DNA from: Arenicellales bacterium
GTDB taxonomy: Bacteria; Pseudomonadota; Gammaproteobacteria; Arenicellales; UBA868
DNA: 12,154 bases
Reading direction: 5' to 3'
NCBI GenBank assembly: GCA_028825345.1
Contig: JAPKAJ010000053.1
Coordinates: forward strand, 1-12,154
Shown here: in pieces, positions 6,691 through 12,154 of the stretch
Layout: each line of letters starts with the position of its first letter
Numbering within the stretch: position 1 is the first letter of the stretch
Program-made: the position numbers and the translations under genes
The notes under the pieces: model-generated
Database searches by the model: none
What the model was told of the DNA's origin: nothing
What the model saw: the letters and a program-made list of their open reading frames with translations, nothing else

Positions 6691-6736
6691 TGTTCTTGCC
6701 TCTTAATGTTGATTCCCAAGCGGTTAGATTCCTTGT

Positions 6737-6850
6737 TTAACCCTGGCGCTGCTTATGCCTAGGATCTACACAAATAACCCGCACACTGCCGTTCCTGCGA
6801 ATTATCTTGCAGTTGCGGCACATTTTCTTGACCGATGCGCGTACTTTCAT
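6737..6850 (-). CDS. rpmJ: 50S ribosomal protein L36
   Basis: L36 is a tiny zinc-ribbon protein of the large subunit. The reading frame of 37 residues begins MKVRASVKKMCRNCK and ends HKQRQG. Its zinc ligands are Cys11, Cys14, Cys27 and His32, so this is the zinc-binding (C+) form. AGGAG lies upstream of the ATG at 6850. The gene sits between secY (21 bp) and rpsM (46 bp), the standard gammaproteobacterial position at the end of the spc operon. It is too short for many gene finders. Confidence 0.96.
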   Translation of the reverse strand: MKVRASVKKMCRNCKIIRRNGSVRVICVDPRHKQRQG

Positions 6851-6871
6851 TGACTCTCTCCTAGCATTTTC

Positions 6872-8203
6872 CTAACGGGGCATACCCATGCCACCTACCA
6901 ACGAAGATTTCTTCATCAGGCTTTCGTATTGTCTGGACATCAGATAGGACTGGATTTGAGACATCATATCCATCATGACCACGACGATGATCAATAGTGA
7001 GGTGCCACCAAAATAAAAAGGTACGCTCCACTTCACAATCATGAATTCGGGGATTAGACAGACTACGGTGAGGTAGACCGCTCCAGCCAGCGTAAGACGG
7101 GAGACCACCTTATCGATGTAGCCAGCAGTCTGAGCTCCCGGTCGAACTCCGGGCACAAATGCCCCTGATTTTTTCAGATTGTCCGCAATTTCTTTCGGGT
7201 TAAACACCAACGCGGTATAGAAAAAGCAGAAAAATACGATCATGCCGGCATACACCAGAGTATAAATGGGCTGACCGGGTGACAACGTGGTTGAGATATC
7301 TCGCAACCAGCTCATGCCTTCAGCCTGGCCAAACCAACTTCCCAGACTAGCCGGGAATAAAATGATGCTGGATGCAAAGATGGGAGGAATCACCCCTGCC
7401 ATGTTGAGTTTGAGCGGTAAATGACTGGACTGGCCAGCGAGCATGCGTCGCCCCTGCTGCCGTTTTGCGTAATTGACGGTAATCCGCCGCTGCCCCTTCT
7501 CGACAAAAACCACGACCGCGGTCACGCCGATGGCACCCACAAATAGTGCTAACACACCGAGCGGACTAAACGCACCGGTGCGCGCCAATTCCAAAGTTCC
7601 AGCTACCGCGGATGGCAGGCCTGAAACAATGCTCGCGAAAATGATTAGCGAGATTCCATTGCCTATACCCCGTTCAGTAATTTGTTCGCCCAACCACACC
7701 AGAAACATCGTCCCAGTCACCAACGCAGCGACAGTGGTGATGGTAAAGCCAATTCCAGGGATTAACACCACAGGTGAGCCGCCCGCCTGTTGGCCCCCTA
7801 TCGCGATAGCGATCCCGAGGCCTTGGAAGGTGGCCAATACCACAGTGCCGTACCTTGTGTACTGGGTAATTTTCCGTCGACCGGATTCCCCCTCTTTCTT
7901 TAACTGTTCAAGGTGGGGGATAACCGACGTCATCATCTGGATAATGATTGATGCCGAAATGTAAGGCATCACGCCAAGAGCAAACAGGGACAGGCGTTTC
8001 AGGGCGCCGCCGGAAAACATATTAAAAACATCGATAATCGAGCCACGAGTCTGTTCAAAGAGCGCGGCTACCGCCGCGGGATCGACACCCGGAATCGGTA
8101 TATGGCTGCCCAAACGATAGATAACCATCGCACCCAGCACAAAAACAATACGCTGGCGCAACTCCGTCATTTTTCCAAGACCTGCGAGGGGGGATGCTGC
8201 CAT
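6872..8203 (-). CDS. secY: Protein translocase channel subunit SecY
   Basis: SecY forms the membrane channel of the SecYEG translocon, exporting unfolded proteins and inserting membrane proteins. The 443-residue protein has ten predicted transmembrane segments, roughly at residues 17-37, 76-95, 118-138, 152-172, 183-203, 216-236, 270-290, 314-335, 371-391 and 397-412. The plug region lies near 55-70 (IIDVFNMFSGGALKR). The cytoplasmic loop that docks SecA and the ribosome has KGQRRITVNYAKRQQGRRM (236-254) and the conserved FVPGVRPG (349-356), with the essential arginine at 354. The gene starts four bases after the rplO stop, which suggests translational coupling. rpmJ follows 21 bp later, with no adk, map or infA between. 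Confidence 0.98.
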   Translation of the reverse strand: MAASPLAGLGKMTELRQRIVFVLGAMVIYRLGSHIPIPGVDPAAVAALFEQTRGSIIDVFNMFSGGALKRLSLFALGVMPYISASIIIQMMTSVIPHLEQLKKEGESGRRKITQYTRYGTVVLATFQGLGIAIAIGGQQAGGSPVVLIPGIGFTITTVAALVTGTMFLVWLGEQITERGIGNGISLIIFASIVSGLPSAVAGTLELARTGAFSPLGVLALFVGAIGVTAVVVFVEKGQRRITVNYAKRQQGRRMLAGQSSHLPLKLNMAGVIPPIFASSIILFPASLGSWFGQAEGMSWLRDISTTLSPGQPIYTLVYAGMIVFFCFFYTALVFNPKEIADNLKKSGAFVPGVRPGAQTAGYIDKVVSRLTLAGAVYLTVVCLIPEFMIVKWSVPFYFGGTSLLIIVVVMMDMMSQIQSYLMSRQYESLMKKSSLVGGMGMPR

Positions 8204-8207
8204 GGTG

Positions 8208-8642
8208 TCAGGCCTCGACCTTTCCTCCAGCCTGCTCTATAGCCTCTCGTGCTCCGCGGGTCGTACTTACGCCGCGCAGCACCACGGCGCGGTCAATACT
8301 GCCTGAAGCGATGACTTTGGCTCGGATCGCATCATGTTTTACAACGCCAGCAGCCTTGAGCACCGCGAGATCGATGTCGCCAGTCTCAATTTTTTGCAGC
8401 TCATGTAGCCGAACCTCAGCCACCTTCCGCCGCACCAGCGACCGAAAGCCCCGCTTCGGCAAGCGCCTCTGCAATGGCATCTGCCCGCCTTCGAAACCAA
8501 CCTTGTGATAGCCGCCAGAACGGGATTTTTGCCCGTTCATGCCGCGCCCCGCTGTCTTTCCCAAGCCGGATCCCGGCCCCCGCCCAACGCGCTTGGCCGG
8601 GCGGTGCGAGCCCTCGGCCGGCTTTAATTCGTTCAACCGCAT
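8208..8642 (-). CDS. rplO: 50S ribosomal protein L15
   Basis: L15 is a late-assembly protein at the base of the large-subunit central protuberance. The 144-residue product begins MRLNELKPAEGSHRPAKRVG and has the glycine and arginine rich extension GRGPGSGLGKTAGRGMNGQK (20-39), then GFEGGQMPLQRRLPKRGF (49-66). The globular C-terminal domain contains VKHDAIRAKVIASG and ends EAIEQAGGKVEA. Length and order match E. coli L15. The start lies one base after the rpmD stop, and its ribosome site (AGAGGAAAG) is inside the end of rpmD, so the two are probably translationally coupled. The G+C is a little higher here because of the Gly/Arg content. Confidence 0.98.
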   Translation of the reverse strand: MRLNELKPAEGSHRPAKRVGRGPGSGLGKTAGRGMNGQKSRSGGYHKVGFEGGQMPLQRRLPKRGFRSLVRRKVAEVRLHELQKIETGDIDLAVLKAAGVVKHDAIRAKVIASGSIDRAVVLRGVSTTRGAREAIEQAGGKVEA

Positions 8643-8643
8643 T

Positions 8644-8829
8644 TCAGCTTTCCTCTACCCGAAGCAGGTGGGATACCTTGTTGATCATTCCCCGAACCAT
8701 TGGTGAATCTTCCAGTTCTACCGTCTGATGGATGCGCCGCAACCCCAACCCTTGCACACAAGCAAGTTGTCGCGCGCCGCGGCCGTACTTACTTTTCACC
8801 AGAGTCACCTTGATACGTTTCGCTGACAT
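8644..8829 (-). CDS. rpmD: 50S ribosomal protein L30
   Basis: L30 is a small large-subunit protein absent from some bacteria, so its presence is informative. The 61-residue product reads MSAKRIKVTLVKSKYGRG at the start, then LRRIHQTVELEDSPMVRGMI (30-49), and ends SHLLRVEES. It matches the usual bacterial L30 of 58-61 residues. AGGAAAC precedes the ATG. It lies 11 bp after rpsE and overlaps the ribosome site of rplO. Confidence 0.96.
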   Translation of the reverse strand: MSAKRIKVTLVKSKYGRGARQLACVQGLGLRRIHQTVELEDSPMVRGMINKVSHLLRVEES

Positions 8830-8840
8830 CTGTCTGTTTC

Positions 8841-9353
8841 CTATCCTGTAATTTCCTGGATCGACTTACCACGGCGTGACGCGACTTCACGTGCATTACG
8901 TACCGTACCAAGCCCAGCGATCGTTGCCCTAGCGACATTGACTGGATTAGTGGTTCCAATAATCTTAGCCAGCACATTCTTTACTCCAGCCGCTTCGAAT
9001 ATCGCTCGCATAGTGCCGCCCGCGATAATTCCCGTACCTTCAGATGCGGGGCGCATCACGACACGCGCGGCGCCATGACGCCCAACAGTCGCATAAATCA
9101 AAGTGCCCTTTCGCAAATTAATTTTTTGCATGTTCCGCCGCGCTTCATCCATCGCTTTTTGAACGGCGACCGGCACTTCCCGTGCCTTCCCACGACCAAT
9201 CCCGACTCGACCCTTACCGTCGCCGACTACGGTCAATGCCGAAAAACCGAAGATACGCCCGCCCTTAACAACCTTGGCAACTCGACGCACGTTAATTAAC
9301 TGCTCGATGAAACCGTCGCCGTCAGAATTGTGCTGGTCTGCTCTATTGGCCAT
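8841..9353 (-). CDS. rpsE: 30S ribosomal protein S5
   Basis: S5 lies at the mRNA entry side of the small subunit and affects decoding accuracy and helicase activity. The 170-residue product has the S5 double-stranded RNA-binding domain at about residues 15-80 with INVRRVAKVVKGGRIFGFSA (20-39) and VVGDGKGRVGIGRGKAREVP (42-61). The C-terminal domain follows with VMRPASEGTGIIAGGTMRAI (99-118), VLAKIIGTTNPVNVARATIA and the end GKSIQEITG. The length is close to the 167 residues of E. coli. Only a weak, distant AGAGG precedes the ATG at 9353. It is 25 bp after rplR. Confidence 0.98.
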   Translation of the reverse strand: MANRADQHNSDGDGFIEQLINVRRVAKVVKGGRIFGFSALTVVGDGKGRVGIGRGKAREVPVAVQKAMDEARRNMQKINLRKGTLIYATVGRHGAARVVMRPASEGTGIIAGGTMRAIFEAAGVKNVLAKIIGTTNPVNVARATIAGLGTVRNAREVASRRGKSIQEITG

Positions 9354-9378
9354 ATGACTGTCCAGTGCCTCTCAGTAG

Positions 9379-9735
9379 TTAAAACTGAAGGCCGCCTTCT
9401 CGCGCGGCCTCAGCCAGGGCCTTTACCCTGCCATGATATTTGAATCCCGAGCGGTCGAATGCAACCCGCTCCACACCTGCCGCCTTCGCCTTGTCCGCGA
9501 TGCGCTTACCTACCATGCTCGCTGCGGCAACATTGCCTCCGTTTTTCACCTCAACTTTGACCTGGGCTTCCAGCGAGGAAGCACTCGCCAGGACTTTGCT
9601 GCCCGAGGGGTCGATAATCTGCACATAAATATGTCGTGGCGTCCGGAATACGCACATCCGGTTTTCGCGGTCGCGGGCAATTCTTGCTCGCGTTTTTACG
9701 CTTCGGCGACGTCGTGCGGTCTTTTTTTCGCTCAT
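9379..9735 (-). CDS. rplR: 50S ribosomal protein L18
   Basis: L18 binds 5S rRNA and brings it into the large-subunit central protuberance. The 118-residue product opens with the basic segment KKTARRRRSVKTRARIAR (4-21), then VFRTPRHIYVQIID (29-42), VLASASSLE (48-56), MVGKRIADKAKAAGVERVAF (78-97) and the conserved end FKYHGRVKALAEAAREGGLQF. Length and motifs are those of bacterial L18. It lies 26 bp after rplF within the spc operon. Confidence 0.97.
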   Translation of the reverse strand: MSEKKTARRRRSVKTRARIARDRENRMCVFRTPRHIYVQIIDPSGSKVLASASSLEAQVKVEVKNGGNVAAASMVGKRIADKAKAAGVERVAFDRSGFKYHGRVKALAEAAREGGLQF

Positions 9736-9761
9736 TTTAATAAACTCTGTGCTTGGCGCAA

Positions 9762-10289
9762 TTACTTCTTCTTCGCCTGCTTGCGAACTACATGCTCGCC
9801 GACGTAACGAATACCTTTACCCTTGTAAGGCTCGGGTGGACGAAAAGCTCGAATCTCAGCCGCCGCCTGTCCAACCTGCTGTTTATCGGCGCCAGTAACT
9901 ACGATCTGGGTCTGGACCGGTGTTTCCACCGAAACGCCATCGGGCAGGTTGTAGACCACCGGATGAGAGAAACCCAGGCTGAGGTTTAACTTAGAGCCCT
10001 GGGCTTGCGCACGATAGCCGACCCCAATAATCTCCAGCTTCTTTTCAAATCCATCGCTGACGCCGGTAATCATATTGTTGATCAGCGATCGAAAGGTTCC
10101 GGCCATAGGCCATGCTGCGTCATTCGCGGCACTGACTTGCAAGACGTCGTCGGACTGCTTCACGCCCACGGTGGGGTGCAGTTCCAGGACGAGCTGGCCT
10201 TTTGGCCCCTTAACGCTCACTACCGCGTCATCGAGTTTGACTTCGACACCGCTCGGAACATTAATCGGGCTATTGGCTATACGGGACAT
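9762..10289 (-). CDS. rplF: 50S ribosomal protein L6
   Basis: L6 binds 23S rRNA near the sarcin-ricin loop and the factor-binding site. The 175-residue protein is two tandem L6 folds: MSRIANSPINVPSGVEV at the start, VKGPKGQLVLELH (28-40) and LINNMITGVSDGFEKKLEII (70-89) in the first repeat, and GVGYRAQAQGSKLNLSLGFS (90-109) opening the second. It ends with the conserved RPPEPYKGKGIRYVGE signature and VVRKQAKKK. A GGAG ribosome site sits eight bases before the ATG at 10289. It is 29 bp after rpsH. Confidence 0.98.
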   Translation of the reverse strand: MSRIANSPINVPSGVEVKLDDAVVSVKGPKGQLVLELHPTVGVKQSDDVLQVSAANDAAWPMAGTFRSLINNMITGVSDGFEKKLEIIGVGYRAQAQGSKLNLSLGFSHPVVYNLPDGVSVETPVQTQIVVTGADKQQVGQAAAEIRAFRPPEPYKGKGIRYVGEHVVRKQAKKK

Positions 10290-10318
10290 TGCAAATACTC
10301 CAAAACTCAGAATTCAGA

Positions 10319-10714
10319 TTAAAAGACTTTGCAGACCACTTCGCCGCCAATTCCGGCGGAGCGCGCCTGGCGATCCGTCATCAGGCCCCTGGATGTTGAG
10401 ACCATGACGATTCCCAGTCCACCCCGGACCTGGGGCATATCGGACGCGTTGCAGTAGACCCTGCAGCCTGGCCGGCTGATGCGGTGAATCTCCTCAATTG
10501 CCCCTTCTCCAGCGGCATAACGCAACCCGATGGTCATGTTTTTGATAGCCCCTTCCGCATCGACAGTCACCGTGTCGATATAGCCTTCGTCCTTCAAAAC
10601 TTTGGCAATGGCCTGCTTCATGCGCGAGCAAGGCATCGTCACACTCTTTTTCCTTGCCGACAGTCCGTTACGAATCCGGGTCAACATATCGGCAATAGGG
10701 TCAGACATACTCAT
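10319..10714 (-). CDS. rpsH: 30S ribosomal protein S8
   Basis: S8 binds helix 21 of 16S rRNA and organises the 30S central domain. In E. coli it is also the translational repressor of the spc operon, acting at the rplX-rplE junction. The 131-residue protein has MSMSDPIADMLTRIRNG at the start, KSVTMPCSRMKQAIAKVLKD (18-37), HRISRPGCRVY (77-87) and the C-terminal segment GLGIVMVSTSRGLMTDRQAR (98-117), ending GGEVVCKVF. AAGGA precedes the ATG. It lies 17 bp after rpsN. A possible binding site for this protein is seen at 11600-11622. Confidence 0.98.
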   Translation of the reverse strand: MSMSDPIADMLTRIRNGLSARKKSVTMPCSRMKQAIAKVLKDEGYIDTVTVDAEGAIKNMTIGLRYAAGEGAIEEIHRISRPGCRVYCNASDMPQVRGGLGIVMVSTSRGLMTDRQARSAGIGGEVVCKVF

Positions 10715-10731
10715 AATTTATTCCTTGTGTG

Positions 10732-11037
10732 CTACCAACTGGCCTTGGTTACGCCGGGCGCCTCACCACGCATGACCACTTCGCGCAGGGCATTTCGGGC
10801 CAAGCCAAAACGTCGGTAATAGCCCCGCGGGCGGCCGGTTAGGGCGCAGCGGTTTCGCTGTCTCGTACGAGCCGAGTCCCGCGGCAATTTCTGTAAATCC
10901 AACATTGCCTGCCATCGATCGTCATAAGAGAACGATTCGTCTATCACCTGATTTTTCAGTTGCTCACGTTGAGTACGAAATTGGGCGTTCAAATTTCGGC
11001 GTTTGACCTCTCGGGCAATCATTGATTTTTTAGCCAT
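10732..11037 (-). CDS. rpsN: 30S ribosomal protein S14, zinc-free form
   Basis: S14 is a head protein of the small subunit. I place the start at the ATG at 11037 (MAKKSMIAREVKRR), which gives 101 residues as in E. coli. An upstream in-frame start at 11091 would overlap rplE and add 18 unconserved residues. Other conserved parts are LPRDSARTRQRNRCALTGRP (50-69) and the end GVTKASW. Only one cysteine is present in the RNRCALTGRP region, so the CxxC zinc ribbon of the short S14 type is absent (the C- form). AGGA lies ten bases upstream of the ATG. It is 10 bp after rplE. Confidence 0.97.
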   Translation of the reverse strand: MAKKSMIAREVKRRNLNAQFRTQREQLKNQVIDESFSYDDRWQAMLDLQKLPRDSARTRQRNRCALTGRPRGYYRRFGLARNALREVVMRGEAPGVTKASW

Positions 11038-11047
11038 AAACAGAATC

Positions 11048-11587
11048 CTATTTGCGAAGCGGAAAATTAAATCCGCGCAGTAACGCCTCACCCTCTTCGT
11101 TGGTGCGGGCCGTTGTGGTTATGGTGATATCCATCCCTCTGATTGCGTCTACTTTGTCGTAATCAATTTCGGGGAAAACAATTTGTTCTTTAAGGCCGAC
11201 GCTGAAGTTACCGCGTCCGTCAAAGGCTCGCGGGGAGACCCCTCGAAAGTCACGGACGCGAGGAAAGGCAACAGAGATCAATCTATCGAGAAATTCATAC
11301 ATCTGCCTGCGCCGCAATGTCACTTTGCAGCCAATAGGCCAGCCTTCGCGAATCTTAAACGCAGCGACTGACTTTCGAGCCTTGGTTACGACGGGTTTCT
11401 GTCCGGCAATTCGCGTCATCTCGTCCACCGCGGCTTGCATTACCTTCTTGTCAGTGACGGCCTCGCCTACACCCATATTAAGAGTAATCTTAGTGATCCG
11501 GGGGACCTGCATGACACTGGAATATTCAAACTTCTCCATCAATGCTGGAACCACAGTCTTCTGATAATGTTCGTGAAGTCTTGCCAT
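11048..11587 (-). CDS. rplE: 50S ribosomal protein L5
   Basis: L5 binds 5S rRNA and touches the P-site tRNA and the small-subunit head. The start is the ATG at 11587 (MARLHEHYQKTVVPALMEKF), giving 179 residues, the same as E. coli. A TTG at 11611 in the same frame would overlap rplX and is not conserved. Motifs: VPRITKITLNMGVGEAV (30-46), GQKPVVTKARKSVAAFKIRE (65-84), GVSPRAFDGRGNFSVGLKEQ (116-135) and DITITTTARTNEEG. The gene begins 20 bp after the rplX stop, in a region that folds into a hairpin (11600-11622) and may be the S8 repression site. Confidence 0.97.
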   Translation of the reverse strand: MARLHEHYQKTVVPALMEKFEYSSVMQVPRITKITLNMGVGEAVTDKKVMQAAVDEMTRIAGQKPVVTKARKSVAAFKIREGWPIGCKVTLRRRQMYEFLDRLISVAFPRVRDFRGVSPRAFDGRGNFSVGLKEQIVFPEIDYDKVDAIRGMDITITTTARTNEEGEALLRGFNFPLRK

Positions 11588-11599
11588 CTTTACTTGCCT

Positions 11600-11622
11600 G
11601 TCTAACGTCAAGTGACGTCGAC
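11600..11622 (-). promoter_or_regulatory. mRNA hairpin over the rplX stop codon, candidate S8 autoregulatory site
   Basis: The transcript can form ACGUC-ACUU-GACGU (11605-11618) extended below an asymmetric internal loop (one base against two, UA) by GUC-GAC (11600-11602 with 11620-11622). The rplX stop codon lies inside it and the rplE ATG is 12 bases beyond. In E. coli, S8 binds spc mRNA around this same rplX-rplE junction and blocks L5 synthesis. The location and asymmetric loop fit, but I could not align the essential S8-contact bases, so this is a candidate only. Confidence 0.4.
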
Positions 11623-11928
11623 CACCTCGCTGTCAGATTTGAATATTCGAACCCGCCGGCCGTCTTCAAGGTGTTTTATACCAACGCGGTCAGCCTTCTT
11701 AGAATTCGGGTTATACATACCAAGGTTAGAAATACGGATCGGTGATTCTCTTTCGATAATTCCGCCGGTTTCTCCCTTGTTCGGGTTCGGGCGTAAATGC
11801 TTTTTCACAATGTTTACGTTGTCGACCAACACCCGCTCGTCGTCGAGCATTCGCAGAATGGTTCCCCGTTTCCCCTTGTCGCGCCCGGTCAGCACGATAA
11901 CGTCATCACCTTTTCGAAACTTTTTCAT
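11608..11928 (-). CDS. rplX: 50S ribosomal protein L24
   Basis: L24 is an assembly-initiator protein that binds the 5' part of 23S rRNA near the tunnel exit. The 106-residue product carries the KOW motif at about residues 4-31 (KFRKGDDVIVLTGRDKGKRG) and NVNIVKKHLRPNP (37-49), then GGIIERESPIRISNLGMYNP (55-74) and the DRVGIKHLEDGRRVRIFK tail. Length and motifs match bacterial L24. Its ribosome site (GAGG) overlaps the rplN stop codon, 10 bp before the ATG at 11928, which suggests coupling to rplN. Confidence 0.97.
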   Translation of the reverse strand: MKKFRKGDDVIVLTGRDKGKRGTILRMLDDERVLVDNVNIVKKHLRPNPNKGETGGIIERESPIRISNLGMYNPNSKKADRVGIKHLEDGRRVRIFKSDSEVVDVT

Positions 11929-11938
11929 AAAAAGAGCC

Positions 11939-12154
11939 TCACAGCACTTCCGGTGCGAGCGAGATAATTCGCATAAAACGCTCTGAGCGTAACTCGCGAG
12001 TTACCGGTCCAAATATTCGGGTGCCGACGGGCTGATACTGAGCATTGAGCAGTACCGCGGCGTTTCGATCGAAACGAATCAGCGAACCGTCGGGACGGCG
12101 CACCCCATGTCGAGTGCGGACAACCACTGCGTCAAATACTTCACCTTTTTTTAC
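11939..12154 (-). CDS. rplN: 50S ribosomal protein L14, N-terminus cut by the window edge
   Basis: L14 lies at the subunit interface, contacting 16S rRNA and L19. The visible 71 C-terminal residues read through the right edge without a start codon: VKKGEVFDAVVVRTRHGVRR, then DGSLIRFDRNAAVLLN, GTRIFGPVTRELRSERFM and IISLAPEVL. This is the characteristic L14 C-terminal half and aligns with residues from about 52 onward of the enteric protein. A GTG inside the frame at 12127 is an internal valine codon, not the start. It is the first gene of the spc operon in this window. Its promoter and any rpsQ/rpmC neighbours lie outside. Confidence 0.96.
   Translation of the reverse strand, partial: VKKGEVFDAVVVRTRHGVRRPDGSLIRFDRNAAVLLNAQYQPVGTRIFGPVTRELRSERFMRIISLAPEVL

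Noticed and set aside
11038..11091. Upstream start for rpsN
   Set aside because: It would overlap the end of rplE and add 18 unconserved residues. The ATG at 11037 gives the standard 101-residue S14.

Overview
The window reads as chromosomal DNA of a gammaproteobacterium, probably an uncultured or little-studied lineage of moderate G+C. The main evidence is the ribosomal gene order on the minus strand: rplN, rplX, rplE, rpsN, rpsH, rplF, rplR, rpsE, rpmD, rplO, secY, rpmJ (spc operon), then rpsM, rpsK, rpsD, rpoA, rplQ (alpha operon). secY is followed directly by rpmJ with no infA, adk or map between them. The individual proteins closely resemble enteric homologues, and an AmpD amidase points to a Gram-negative cell wall. 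The phylum call is an inference from gene order and remembered family sequences, not from a tree.

Layout. Positions 1-809 (minus) hold a ureohydrolase of the agmatinase/guanidinobutyrase type, cut by the left edge. A 213-bp divergent spacer separates it from a plus-strand pair: a class II (MOFRL) glycerate 2-kinase and, 37 bp on, a PduO-type cob(I)alamin adenosyltransferase. That pair ends at a small hairpin and meets a convergent ampD (2955-3521, minus). A 261-bp spacer holds a candidate ampD promoter and the strong intrinsic terminator of the alpha operon (3738-3760). From 3783 to the right edge the window is solid ribosomal protein, secY and rpoA coding sequence on the minus strand. The reading direction there is right to left, beginning with rplN, which the right edge cuts.

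How the genes work together. The spc and alpha operons make 15 ribosomal proteins, the SecY translocon channel and the RNA polymerase alpha subunit. Spacing is tight throughout (1-46 bp, 96 bp before rpoA), consistent with one long transcript that ends after rplQ. The left-hand genes are ordinary metabolism: guanidino-compound hydrolysis, glycerate phosphorylation to 2-phosphoglycerate, B12 cofactor adenosylation and peptidoglycan recycling. No mobile element, CRISPR array, tRNA or rRNA gene is visible.

I found no convincing new system. The points most worth a second look are RNA-level: a hairpin across the rplX/rplE junction where an S8 autoregulatory site would be expected; a very short rpmJ-rpsM spacer that leaves little room for an enteric-type S4 pseudoknot; and structure in the rpsD-rpoA spacer. 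On the protein side they are the uncertain substrate of the ureohydrolase and a substituted substrate-pocket residue in AmpD.
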